DNA of 64,000 bases from Chloroflexota bacterium (GCA_016234535.1 JACRBH010000148.1:1-64000), one strand, 5' to 3'. Numbered from the stretch's first letter, positions 30,398 to 40,340 are shown. Made by a program: numbers and translations. The notes: generated by a model not told the origin, from the letters alone.

Positions 30398-31147
30398 CTA
30401 ATTTATGAGAACAGTAATTTCTATCCGTACGTTTAAATATCCAGAGTTATCAAACAAACCATCTGACGAATCATTTGGGCCTAAAAAAAGAGTGCCTTCT
30501 GTTGTAGATGTGAATTCATACCGATCCCCTACGAAAAAGGGGTTACCATTTCCTATTCTTGCTATAAGTGATGCACAGGGAAAATTTTGCATAGGCAATC
30601 GGCTGTTAAAACATGTTTCTGATTGACGCCCATTGGCATTGTCGGGGACTTGATCACCAAACCCTATCCATTCACCCGTTGCGGTTATTGAATAGTGTTT
30701 ACCTATTTCAATCCTGATTCCTGTACCAGTCCAGCTTTGATTAGCAAATATTGTAAGATCATGTATAGTTGGCGGGGGCAGCACGTACACAGTTGGAGGA
30801 GGCGCGACAGTCGGCGGAACAGCATTAGGGAGAGGTATTTGAGTCGCTTGAACACTTTGAGATGTAGTTGAATTTGAATTCAAAGCAACGCTAGTCTGGG
30901 TTGCCTTAATACTTTCGGCAAATCTAGTAACTTCGATGCTCTGGGCCGTTTGAGTTATCCAAATATCGTTAGCCATTTGAGTAGATTGGATGCTTTGAGC
31001 TGTTTGTGCAGCTTCGATTTCCAACTGTTTAGGAAATATAGATCCGCGAAAAGCAAAATAAGCCACAGCAATAGTTCCTATGACACCGATAACAGACGTA
31101 ATGATTATTATCCAGCCTTTGGATGAAGAATCTTGTTGATTGCTCAT
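30398..31147 (-). CDS. Membrane-anchored protein with LecA (PA-IL)-like C-terminal domain
   Basis: N-terminal TM; TAQSIQSTQ-type repeats; FPCASLIARIGNGNPFFVGDRYEFTSTTEGTLFLGPNDSSDGLFDNSGYLNVRIE resembles the PA-IL/LecA pattern. Confidence 0.6.
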   Translation of the reverse strand: MSNQQDSSSKGWIIIITSVIGVIGTIAVAYFAFRGSIFPKQLEIEAAQTAQSIQSTQMANDIWITQTAQSIEVTRFAESIKATQTSVALNSNSTTSQSVQATQIPLPNAVPPTVAPPPTVYVLPPPTIHDLTIFANQSWTGTGIRIEIGKHYSITATGEWIGFGDQVPDNANGRQSETCFNSRLPMQNFPCASLIARIGNGNPFFVGDRYEFTSTTEGTLFLGPNDSSDGLFDNSGYLNVRIEITVLIN

Positions 31148-31235
31148 ACTGATTATCCTTTTTGACAAGTTGCTGGCAACGGTTTGTATTACCCGCTGGT
31201 GGGCGAGACGAAACAAAGTTATAGCGAACCTGTAA

Positions 31236-31811
31236 CTAATCATCCACTGGATTGAGCGCCGTTCCATTGTCAAATATTGTGATGTGTTCTCGCGCTCCTC
31301 TTTTTGACGACCAGATGATATAGCCGCCCTCAAAATCACTCCGCCTGTAATTAGTGTTACCAACCAGTACAGGATATTCTTCTGATTTCGGAAACCCTAA
31401 CTTACTTCGCTCCCAACCCAGTGTTGCCCATCGATCTCTGATAGCACCATAGATTGCATGCGCGCCAGTGCCTTCCGACCAGAATATCGAACTTTCGGGA
31501 TGGTTTGGGAGGTGTAACGCCCGAAAATGATTGTACCGTCCGCGGTGAAGGTAATCGCCAGTGGATTGTTCGTCAGTAATGGGGTAGCCGAATTGCTCAC
31601 GCCCTAACCGAAGCCAAAGTTCGCCAACCAGTCCCCATACTACAAATGCTCCTGTATCAGGATGCCACGAAATGATTCCTCCCTGAAATTGTTGCCAACG
31701 CCCTACATTATCAAATGTTGGCTGCTCGTTGTCGATGGGTTGTTTTAGTAAACCGCTACCCGCGCCAATCATATTCCATTTTTCATTAATCGCACCAAAT
31801 ACTGTAGTCAT
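31236..31811 (-). CDS. LGFP-repeat protein
   Basis: Repeats such as AIRDRWATLGWERSKLGFPKSEE and VGELWLRLGREQFGYPITDE. Confidence 0.75.
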   Translation of the reverse strand: MTTVFGAINEKWNMIGAGSGLLKQPIDNEQPTFDNVGRWQQFQGGIISWHPDTGAFVVWGLVGELWLRLGREQFGYPITDEQSTGDYLHRGRYNHFRALHLPNHPESSIFWSEGTGAHAIYGAIRDRWATLGWERSKLGFPKSEEYPVLVGNTNYRRSDFEGGYIIWSSKRGAREHITIFDNGTALNPVDD

Positions 31812-31920
31812 AGGTTTATCTCCTCTTTCAATACTATCGAAGAACTTATAAATATTACAGCCACGTTTGGCAGTGTAGTTGTTATAAGACAGCCACTTTT
31901 GTTACCCTAGAGGGAATATC

Positions 31921-33144
31921 TTATTCCACCAGGGTGTAGGTTGCATTATTGAAATCCGCGTGACGCCCGGCGCAAGCGGTGTCATCGTCAGGATTGCCAA
32001 CATAGTTGAAGGTCAGGTTTGTCCCGTCGAATGTGTATGTGAAACTTTCGTTTGTCTCACAACCGCCAGTATTGGATCTTTCAGTGAAGACATTTCCTTC
32101 CACAGTGTAAGTCGCACGGATAAAGGTGTTTTCGCCTTCAAACACAGAGAACGTTCCGTCAGCATTGAACAGGAGGCCGTAATTAGTTCTCCCGGCCTTG
32201 ATGAACTTTCCAGTAGGGAAGTTGGTACTCGCCGCACTTTCCACCGTAAATTGCTTGATCATACCAAGTGTGAAGTGCGGATGACCTTCAGCCTTGGGGC
32301 TGGGAATCATGCAGATAACGATATAAGTTCCCGGTTCAAGGTTGAGTTCCGCATAACCTTTCAGCCCTATACCCAGCCCATTCAACCCACCAACGGGAGT
32401 AAATGGAGGAGGTCCACCAGCGCCGTTCAGAAACTCCAGCACATCATTGGCCGTCTTTCCGTCTTCCAAGCGATGGATATTGAATTCGTGAGATTCGGGG
32501 CCATCGTTGATCACTTCCACGGTCAACGCACCGGCAGGCAGGGAGTCTGGCATATCAAACTGGAAGTCTTTCATATGAACCGTCAAGTCGGCTGATGGTT
32601 CAGCGGCAACGATTGCGCCAACTTCCACCTTGAGACTCTTGAACATCCCCTTGGCATGGTGGGGCGTTTGGTCAGATGGTGAGGGGATGAGGCACAGAAC
32701 CACATAATCGCCGACAGGCAGATTGAGTATTGCCGATGCCGACTCACTGGGATGGATCGGGGCCACACCGCCAACCTCTTTCACCATTGCCAGGGCGGGA
32801 CCTATATCTTGCTTCAACGCATCTATGAATTGATTCGCTGTCACGCCATCGTTTAGGCGCAGGAATTGAATGTGGTGCGGTTCGGCTCCGGAATTCGTCA
32901 GTATGATTCGCACCCAGCCCGCGCTGATTGTCTCGGGCACAGTAAAGGAATAGTCCTCCGCGTCAATCCTGACTTCAGGGATGGAGCCTGCAACTTCCAC
33001 AGATTCAGCAGTCTGCCGAGTCTGGTTGTATCGGGAGGAATACCGACCGGGCGTGCCTGCCTCGGCAGCCACCCGAAAGGCGAAGAAACCCACTATCCCC
33101 AAAACTAACACGACTAAAACATTGAACAAGCGTTTGGCAAACAT
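31921..33144 (-). CDS. Secreted/membrane-anchored protein with two cupredoxin-like domains
   Basis: Tandem homologous segments (YSFTVPETISAGWVRIILTNSGAEPHHIQFLRL / FQFDMPDSLPAGALTVEVINDGPESHEFNIHRL). Confidence 0.6.
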   Translation of the reverse strand: MFAKRLFNVLVVLVLGIVGFFAFRVAAEAGTPGRYSSRYNQTRQTAESVEVAGSIPEVRIDAEDYSFTVPETISAGWVRIILTNSGAEPHHIQFLRLNDGVTANQFIDALKQDIGPALAMVKEVGGVAPIHPSESASAILNLPVGDYVVLCLIPSPSDQTPHHAKGMFKSLKVEVGAIVAAEPSADLTVHMKDFQFDMPDSLPAGALTVEVINDGPESHEFNIHRLEDGKTANDVLEFLNGAGGPPPFTPVGGLNGLGIGLKGYAELNLEPGTYIVICMIPSPKAEGHPHFTLGMIKQFTVESAASTNFPTGKFIKAGRTNYGLLFNADGTFSVFEGENTFIRATYTVEGNVFTERSNTGGCETNESFTYTFDGTNLTFNYVGNPDDDTACAGRHADFNNATYTLVE

Positions 33145-33354
33145 TTTTTCTCCTTGATCGGGGTCTGGGTTGGTTGTTTCCGATCTGTTTGCATCGTAGC
33201 ATTCGGCCCTCGGAAATATGCGACATTTCTTGCCACAAACATGACATTTCTTACCAAATCGATAAATTAGGCAAACCAACTCTTGAATTTGCCTTTTATA
33301 GTTGTACAATGAAATCAGATAAACGATTTACATTAACGGTGTGCCTGGAGGAAT

Positions 33355-36300
33355 ATGACTGCCTCATCCCTGCCTTATGAATCATTCCAGACTTTTGGCG
33401 ACCTGCTTAAATATCTTCGTCGCCGCGAACGCCTCACCCAGCTCGAACTTTCCATCTCAGTCGGCTACAGCGAAGCCCAGATCAGCCGTCTCGAACAAAA
33501 TCAACGCCTGCCTGATCTCGCGGCTCTCAAAGCAGTTTTCATCCCATCCCTGCATCTTGAAAACGAACCCGAACTGACAGCGCGTCTCCTACACCTTGCC
33601 CAGTCTGCGCGACAGGAGGATGCTCCCGTGGCAGGCGTTCCTCCATATAAAGGATTATTATTTTTCAACCAATCGGATGCGGACCTATTCTTCGGACGTG
33701 AAACTCTCACAACGCATCTCGTGGACCGAACAACTGATCTTGCCGCCGATGCCTCGTCTCGCTTCCTGGCAATTGTCGGCGCGTCCGGAAGTGGCAAGTC
33801 ATCCCTTGTGCGAGCCGGGCTGGCTGTTACACTTCAACGTTCAGGCTGGGAAGTTCACATTTTCACTCCAAACACCAACCCGTTGAAAATGCTGGCGGCA
33901 AATTACAACTCAACGCGTGCCAAAAATGGCAAACATCATCTAATTCTCGTTGACCAATTTGAAGAAACGTTTACGCTTTGCCGCGATGAAAACGAACGCG
34001 CGGCGTTTGTTGAAAGATTGCTTTCCATCGCGCGGGATAAATCGGCAAAGACGACGGTGGTCATCGCCCTGCGCGCTGACTTTTATTCGCACTGCGCGCA
34101 ATATCCGCTGCTGCGCGAAGCCGTGGCGGCTGAGCAGGAATACATCGGCCAGATGACAAACGAAGAATTGCGTCGCGCCATCGAAGAACCCGCTAAACAC
34201 GGCGGTTGGGAATTTGAACGCGGCCTGGTAGACCTGCTATTAAATGACATCGGCGCAGATGGGACTGGACAACCGGAGCCGGGCGCGCTTCCTCTGCTTT
34301 CCCATGCCCTGCTTGCCACATGGGAACGCCGTCGCGGGCGGACATTTACTATCGAGGGGTATCGCGCTTCGGGCGGCGTGCGCGGTGCGATCGCGGAAAC
34401 AGCTGAGAGCGTCTTCAACGATCAACTTGATCGGTCGCAGCAAAACCTTGCGCGCGGCATATTTTTGCGCCTGACGGAATTAGGCGAAGGCACGGAGGAT
34501 ACCCGCCGGCGCGCAGGTCTGACCGAACTGGCGCATCAATCGGAAGAAACCGTTCAATTGCGCACGGTGTTGAATTTGCTTGCTGACGCAAGGTTGATCA
34601 CATTGAACGAGGACAGCGCTGAGGTCGCGCATGAGGCGTTGATCCGTGAATGGCAAAGACTGCACGAATGGCTGTCTCAGGACCGCGAGGGGTTGCGCCT
34701 GCATCGTCACCTGACAGAGTCAGCGCATGAGTGGGAAGCGCGTGGGCATGATGTCGCCGAGTTATATCGCGGCGCTCGTCTGGCACAAATGCGCGAGTGG
34801 ACTTTGTCAAATGAAGAAGGATTGAACGCATCGGAACGCGGCTTTATCACGGCATCCATCGAGCATGAAGAACATGAAGAGTTAGAACGTGAAGCTCAGC
34901 GCCAGCGTGAACTCAAGTCCGCGCAGGAACTGGCTGAGACCCAGAGCAGCGCGGCAAAGCAATTAAGGCAGCGCGCAGTATTTATGACTGGCGCTTTTGT
35001 TCTCGCGATTGCGCTGGCAGGCGTTGCGGTTTTCTTTGGGAATCAAGCCAATCAGAACGCAGCTGAATCGCAGAAAAATGCAGAGTCTGCGCAACAAAAT
35101 GCTCTGTCCGCAAATGTCAGTCAGCAACAAGCTGAATCTGAGAGGCGCACTGCGGTATCGAGAGAACTGGCAGCAGCGGCCGTCAGTAGTCTTGAATCGG
35201 ACCCGGAGCGAAGCATCCTGCTGGCCTTGCAGGCAGAGGCCACAGAACATACTATTGAGGCGGAAAATGCCCTGCACCGCTCCATCATGGCATCGCACGT
35301 TCTGCTCATCCTTCACCACGATGACGGGGTGAATTGCGTCTCCTATAGCCCGGACGGCAGGTATATTGCAACGGCCAGCAAGGATAAGACAGCAAAAATT
35401 TGGGATGCATATACAGGGCGACTTTTACTTACATTAACCGGCCACTCTGATGAAGTGGATTATATTAGCTATAGTCCCAATGGCAGGAGCATTGCCACAT
35501 CCAGTGTTGATCGAACAGTGAAAATCTGGGATTCCAATACAGGGCAGATTTTACTGACATTAAAAGGTCATACTGATAGGGTTAATGACATGTCATTCAG
35601 CCCGGATGGAACGAAATTGGCGACGAGCAGCCATGATAAAACTGCAAAGGTTTGGAATGTAGCCACTGGCAGAGAGTTACTCTCCATTTCCGGCAACAAA
35701 GACTGGGTATGGAGTGTTGCATTTAGCCCGGATGGTACGCGTATTGCGACAGCCAGCCAGGATGGGATCGTCAAAGTATGGGATGCAGATTCTGGAAAGG
35801 AGTTGCTTACCCTCCCGGTTGAAGGTACGCCAATGCTCTACGCTGTCACTTTCGACCTGAATGGTACGCGTATAGCCGCAAGTGGTGGCTCGCAGTATCC
35901 TTATATGAAGATTTGGGATGCTGTCACAGGAAATGTATTGTTGAATGACACCTTCGGCCATACGAGTGCAATTAATAATATTGTTTTCAGTCCAGATGGA
36001 AATCTTGCTGTCACTGTTGGTGATGATCAAAGAACGAAAGTTTGGGATAGTCTGACCGGGCAGGTTTTATATGCGCTCTCCGGGCATACTGGCCCTGTCG
36101 TCAGCGCTAAATTTAGCCCGAACGGTACGCGTGTGGCAACTGCCAGTTGGGATGGAACTGTGCGCGTGTGGGATATTACGCCGCCAAAGGAAGTTCTCTT
36201 TATCCCCTTTGCAAACACCGATACCAGCAATTGGACTTGGTGGCTGAGTTACAGTCCGGATGGAAAGCGCATCATAACAGACTACACGGATGGCGATGCC

Positions 36301-37173
36301 AGGATATGGGACTCCGAATCCGGCAAGGAATTGCTGAGGTTGAAGGGACCCGCCTTGTATACGACTTTTAGCTCTGATGGAAAGCTGGCCGCGAGCGGAA
36401 ACTATGAAAATAATATTATCGTTTGGGACGCACAGACTGGCGAACAACTATCCATACTGGTCGGGCATAAGGATGTTGTCTGGCAGGTGTTTTTCTCGCC
36501 CGATGCAACCCGTCTTGCCAGCACAAGCAGTGATGGCTATCTCACTATTTGGGATCTGGCGAATAGCCGTGCATTGTTTACAGTGCGCGAGCTCGGCGAT
36601 GCAGTTACATCTGTGGCGTACAGCCCGGATGGGAAGTATATAGTTGCAGGCGGCGGAACTGGAGGAAGCGGGTATGGCGTCATTTTAGATGCAACCACGG
36701 GAGAAAAGCTATTCACTCTTCCCATCGACGGCTTTCTCGGGGCTGTCTCTTATAGTCCGGATGGCAAACATGTGGCACTTTCCAGTTTTACCGGTACCGT
36801 AAGCATTTGGGACGCGTTGACCGGAAAACAATTACTGACTTTACGGGGACACACCACCTGGGTGTACGCGGTTCCATTCAGCCGGGATGGAAAATTTCTT
36901 GCCACAGCGAGTTCAGATGGTACTACTCGCGTGTGGAACACAACAACCGGCGTGAACATATTGACCCTGAATGTGGATAGTCGAGGCACCGGCGGTGTTG
37001 AATTCAGCCCTGATGGAAAACGTATCGCTGTGGGTAGCAAGTCAGGTATTTCCATTTTTCTTTTGCCAATTCAAGATGTGATCGCACTAGCGAAGTCTCG
37101 CGTCACGCGTATGTTGACTTTGGAAGAATGTCAGCAATATTTGCATGTGGACTCATGTCCCACTGTTCCGTAA
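33355..37173 (+). CDS. XRE-HTH, STAND-type P-loop NTPase, WD40-repeat protein
   Basis: HTH FGDLLKYLRRRERLTQLELSISVGYSEAQISRLE; Walker A VGASGSGKSSLVRAGL; Walker B HLILVDQFEE; many WD40 units (SYSPDGRYIATASKDKTAKIWD). Confidence 0.9.
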   Translation: MTASSLPYESFQTFGDLLKYLRRRERLTQLELSISVGYSEAQISRLEQNQRLPDLAALKAVFIPSLHLENEPELTARLLHLAQSARQEDAPVAGVPPYKGLLFFNQSDADLFFGRETLTTHLVDRTTDLAADASSRFLAIVGASGSGKSSLVRAGLAVTLQRSGWEVHIFTPNTNPLKMLAANYNSTRAKNGKHHLILVDQFEETFTLCRDENERAAFVERLLSIARDKSAKTTVVIALRADFYSHCAQYPLLREAVAAEQEYIGQMTNEELRRAIEEPAKHGGWEFERGLVDLLLNDIGADGTGQPEPGALPLLSHALLATWERRRGRTFTIEGYRASGGVRGAIAETAESVFNDQLDRSQQNLARGIFLRLTELGEGTEDTRRRAGLTELAHQSEETVQLRTVLNLLADARLITLNEDSAEVAHEALIREWQRLHEWLSQDREGLRLHRHLTESAHEWEARGHDVAELYRGARLAQMREWTLSNEEGLNASERGFITASIEHEEHEELEREAQRQRELKSAQELAETQSSAAKQLRQRAVFMTGAFVLAIALAGVAVFFGNQANQNAAESQKNAESAQQNALSANVSQQQAESERRTAVSRELAAAAVSSLESDPERSILLALQAEATEHTIEAENALHRSIMASHVLLILHHDDGVNCVSYSPDGRYIATASKDKTAKIWDAYTGRLLLTLTGHSDEVDYISYSPNGRSIATSSVDRTVKIWDSNTGQILLTLKGHTDRVNDMSFSPDGTKLATSSHDKTAKVWNVATGRELLSISGNKDWVWSVAFSPDGTRIATASQDGIVKVWDADSGKELLTLPVEGTPMLYAVTFDLNGTRIAASGGSQYPYMKIWDAVTGNVLLNDTFGHTSAINNIVFSPDGNLAVTVGDDQRTKVWDSLTGQVLYALSGHTGPVVSAKFSPNGTRVATASWDGTVRVWDITPPKEVLFIPFANTDTSNWTWWLSYSPDGKRIITDYTDGDARIWDSESGKELLRLKGPALYTTFSSDGKLAASGNYENNIIVWDAQTGEQLSILVGHKDVVWQVFFSPDATRLASTSSDGYLTIWDLANSRALFTVRELGDAVTSVAYSPDGKYIVAGGGTGGSGYGVILDATTGEKLFTLPIDGFLGAVSYSPDGKHVALSSFTGTVSIWDALTGKQLLTLRGHTTWVYAVPFSRDGKFLATASSDGTTRVWNTTTGVNILTLNVDSRGTGGVEFSPDGKRIAVGSKSGISIFLLPIQDVIALAKSRVTRMLTLEECQQYLHVDSCPTVP

Positions 37174-37208
37174 GGAAACTCTTTCAAGGCAACTTAGGAA
37201 AATTGACT

Positions 37209-37649
37209 ATGAATGCAAACTATATTCTGTCCAGAAGTGTTCCTTCCATCAACGATCTGCAATTTCTTGAAGATCGGCTGTATGAATTCAATAGTGGTCA
37301 AACAGGACAGGATGATGGTCAGCTCTTTGGTTTCTTTATCCGTAATGAACAGGATGAGATTGTGGCAGGCTGTTGCGGTTGGACCTGGGCACATGCCTGT
37401 CAGATTCAATCGCTTTGGGTTCACTCCTCATGGCGCAGACATGGCTATGGGCGTATCTTGCTGGAATCCGCCGAAAACGAAGCCCGCGAACGCAATTGCA
37501 AAGTGATATTGATCGGCAGTTACAGTTTCCAGGCCTCCATGTTTTATCAAAAGTGCGGGTATGAACTTGCATGGCAATTGAATGATTTTCCGCCCGGACA
37601 TCAGCACAGTTACCTTGTCAAACGGTTCGCAGAAACCGAACATGGATAA
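37209..37649 (+). CDS. GNAT-family acetyltransferase
   Basis: IQSLWVHSSWRRHGYGRILLESAENEARERNCKVILIGSYSFQASMFYQKCGYE. Confidence 0.8.
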   Translation: MNANYILSRSVPSINDLQFLEDRLYEFNSGQTGQDDGQLFGFFIRNEQDEIVAGCCGWTWAHACQIQSLWVHSSWRRHGYGRILLESAENEARERNCKVILIGSYSFQASMFYQKCGYELAWQLNDFPPGHQHSYLVKRFAETEHG

Positions 37650-37686
37650 AAGAAAATTCCAGCCCAGCAAAAAAATGTATTTCTGT

Positions 37687-37731
37687 TGGCAAAAGTATTT
37701 ACATGTGGATATGTGTCCCGCTGCGCCATAA
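37687..37731 (+). pseudogene. Remnant of the 3' end of a paralogous WD40-STAND gene
   Basis: Encodes WQKYLHVDMCPAAP*, matching the QQYLHVDSCPTVP* terminus of the 33355..37173 protein, with flanking 'taagaaact' also similar. Confidence 0.6.
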
Positions 37732-37740
37732 GAAACTGAC

Positions 37741-37825
37741 GTCATTGCGAGAAGCGTGCTCTCTGCGACGAAGCAATCTCCTCGCAACAAAGATTGCTTC
37801 GCTGAAGTGCGCTCGCAACACTTGC
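37741..37825. repeat. Intergenic hairpin repeat 'gtcattgcgag...' copy
   Basis: gtcattgcgagaagcg...gaagcaatctcctcgcaacaaagattgcttcg. Confidence 0.6.
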
Positions 37826-37880
37826 GCCGCGCGGAGCGGCCAGCGCGGTGTGACATCAATTCAACACACGAGGTACAAAC

Positions 37881-38771
37881 ATGTTAAGTTGGCAAGGCCG
37901 AATCATAAGATTGTTTTTAAATCACATAAAATTCACCGGCAATTACAACGACCCGATCGAAGATCTTCGTCAGGTAATAGATGGCGGAGAGCGTTTTGGC
38001 AGATTTCCAAAATCACTGCAATCAGAAAGTATAACCATTGAACATATCCCTGCCGAGTTGATCATTCCCCCGCAGGCAGATACGCATTCAGCGCTTTTAT
38101 ATTTGCACGGCGGCGGGTACGCTACGGGATCCATCAAATCGCATCGGGCCACCGCAGGTCAAATGGCCGAAGCGGGGAATATTCGTACTTTAATCATTGA
38201 CTACCGACGGCCTCCTGAGCATCCCTTCCCAGCGGCATTGCGAGACGCCGTAACGGCTTATGACTGGCTGCGAAAAAATGGATATGAAAAGATCATGATC
38301 GCGGGCGATTCAGCAGGCGGAGGACTAGCGCTTTCCACCGTTATTTCCCTGCGGGATAACCAAACGCCCCTGCCTTTGCTGGTTATTTGCCTGTCTCCAC
38401 TGATCGACGTGGAATGCACAGGCGAATCTGTGATCACAAATGCCGGGCGCGACCCATGGTTAACAACAGGTATGAAAACATTGTTTAAATATTACGTTGG
38501 ACAAAATGATCCGCGCGACCCGCTTATTTCACCATTGTATGCAGATTTCACGAAACTTCCACCAATCATGATCCATGTCGGGACCGATGAAATTTTATTG
38601 AGCGATTCCATCCGCCTTGCTGAAAAAGCAAAGGCTGCGGGAGTGGATGTTCAGATAAAAATATGGCAGGGGATGTGGCATATTTTTCCATTTTTCGCGC
38701 CCTTCGTGCCCGAGGCGGCACAAGCAGTCACTGAAATAGGGAATGCGATTCGGCGACAGATTGGTCAATAA
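37881..38771 (+). CDS. Alpha/beta hydrolase (HSL-type esterase)
   Basis: LLYLHGGGYATGSIKSHR oxyanion HGGG, IAGDSAGGGLAL nucleophile elbow. Confidence 0.88.
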   Translation: MLSWQGRIIRLFLNHIKFTGNYNDPIEDLRQVIDGGERFGRFPKSLQSESITIEHIPAELIIPPQADTHSALLYLHGGGYATGSIKSHRATAGQMAEAGNIRTLIIDYRRPPEHPFPAALRDAVTAYDWLRKNGYEKIMIAGDSAGGGLALSTVISLRDNQTPLPLLVICLSPLIDVECTGESVITNAGRDPWLTTGMKTLFKYYVGQNDPRDPLISPLYADFTKLPPIMIHVGTDEILLSDSIRLAEKAKAAGVDVQIKIWQGMWHIFPFFAPFVPEAAQAVTEIGNAIRRQIGQ

Positions 38772-38869
38772 CTAATTCTGCGTCCCATCCCAAATGGTTC
38801 GAGTAGAAAACCAACCTAAACCTAAATGAGGATGTAGTTTTCCAGTAACCCAAAAAGGGAAGATGATCT

Positions 38870-40132
38870 ATGCGTATTGCCATCATTGCACTTGGAAGTC
38901 GGGGAGATGTCCAACCGTATATCGCTTTGGGCAGGGGATTAAAAAAAGCAGGTCATGCTGTACGGCTGATAGCCACACAGGATTTTGAAACGTTGGTCAA
39001 ATCGCATGGGCTGGAATTCTGGTCTATACGCGGAAATTCGCAGGAGTCGATTGAGGGCAGGGAATGGCGTGAAGTGTCGGAGAAGGGGAATCTCATTGTA
39101 ATTATGAGCCAGCTAATAAAACATGCTCTACGCTCAGCCATTGAATGGTTGGAGGATGCACTCATCGCCTGTCAGGGAATGGACTTGCTAATCACAGGCA
39201 GCGTGGGCTTGTCCATCGGCATCGCGCTTGCGGAGAAATACCATCTTCCCTTGCTCCAAGCTCATTTAATTCCGCTCACACCTACAAAGACTTTCCCCAG
39301 TTTAGGCATCCCGCAAACTCTTCCCAATCTGGGAGGCATGTTCAATCTCATATCGCATCAACTTATTCTACTGATGATGATACGGGCAAGTCGCCCGATG
39401 TTAAATCAGGCGCGACAAAAAGTACTTGGACTGCCTCGCGCTTCACTCTTCGACTCGACTCCTGCCAGCCTTTCAAAGGGGTTTCCGACGCTGTATGGAT
39501 TCAGCCCATCCGTAGTCCCCGCGCCAGCAGATTGGAGGGCTGATAATCATGTCACCGGCTATTGGTTCCTTGATTCAGCCGATGATTGGACTCCGCCTTC
39601 AGCTTTGCTGAATTTTCTGCAAGCTGGTCCTCCGCCAGTTTATGTTGGGTTTGGCAGCATGAGCAGCCGTAATCCGCAAGAGACCGCAGATCTGGTCGTC
39701 AACGCGATTAAGAAAACGAATCAACGCGCGCTTTTGTTTTCAGGCTGGGGCGGATTACACAAAAAAAACATGCCTGACTCGGTGTTGATGATCGACTCAA
39801 CTCCGCATGACTGGCTATTCCCGCGCGTCGCGGCGGTTGTGCATCATGGCGGCGCGGGCACAACTGCAGCGGGGCTCAGAGCAGGCGTGCCTTCCATTGT
39901 GATTCCGTTTCTTATTGACCAGCCATTTTGGGGCAGGCGTGTTTACGATCTCGGAGTTGGCCCCGCCCCAATTCCCCGCCGCAAACTAACCGCTGACCGA
40001 CTCGCACAGGCCATTCAAGAAGCAGTCACGAATACAGCCATGCGTCAACGCGCTGCTGAATTAGGCTCGAAAATTCGAGCAGAAGATGGAATTGCAAATG
40101 CTGTGGAAGTCATTCAGCGGCTCGGTCGATAA
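38870..40132 (+). CDS. GT1-type glycosyltransferase (UGT/sterol glucosyltransferase-like)
   Basis: MRIAIIALGSRGDVQPYIALGRGLKKAGHAVRL; PPVYVGFGSMSSR; FPRVAAVVHHGGAGTTAAGLRAGVPSIVIPFLIDQPFWGRRVYDLGVGPAPI. Confidence 0.9.
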   Translation: MRIAIIALGSRGDVQPYIALGRGLKKAGHAVRLIATQDFETLVKSHGLEFWSIRGNSQESIEGREWREVSEKGNLIVIMSQLIKHALRSAIEWLEDALIACQGMDLLITGSVGLSIGIALAEKYHLPLLQAHLIPLTPTKTFPSLGIPQTLPNLGGMFNLISHQLILLMMIRASRPMLNQARQKVLGLPRASLFDSTPASLSKGFPTLYGFSPSVVPAPADWRADNHVTGYWFLDSADDWTPPSALLNFLQAGPPPVYVGFGSMSSRNPQETADLVVNAIKKTNQRALLFSGWGGLHKKNMPDSVLMIDSTPHDWLFPRVAAVVHHGGAGTTAAGLRAGVPSIVIPFLIDQPFWGRRVYDLGVGPAPIPRRKLTADRLAQAIQEAVTNTAMRQRAAELGSKIRAEDGIANAVEVIQRLGR

Positions 40133-40218
40133 TTAAAACGCTGAACACAGTGCTACGGGATTTCGCAGTACTTCTTGTCGTTTATTTGTATTAGAATAGG
40201 ATTACGCTAACAGAGACA

Positions 40219-40246
40219 CCCTGTGCTGGCTACTTGACTCATCCGC
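40219..40246 (-). repeat. Inverted repeat (right arm) matching 29776-29803
   Basis: ccctgtgctggctacttgactcatccgc is the reverse complement of gtggatgagccaagtagccagcacaggg with two mismatches. Confidence 0.8.
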
Positions 40247-40276
40247 CCAGATTGGTGAAGTAAAACAATTCTCTTC

Positions 40277-40340
40277 GTGTCACGAGTGGACAGATGTGGA
40301 CATTTGTCTCGACTTTTAACAAATCCCGCATCAATTGCCT
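40277..40340 (+). repeat. Cassette-end direct repeat copy 1
   Basis: gtgtcacgagtggacagatgtggacatttgtctcgacttttaacaaatcccgcatcaattgcct; other copies at 41017 and 49321. Confidence 0.85.

Noticed and set aside
37209-37649. GNAT gene plus neighbour as a GNAT-type toxin-antitoxin pair
   Set aside because: No RHH antitoxin gene adjacent and the protein looks like an ordinary acetyltransferase.
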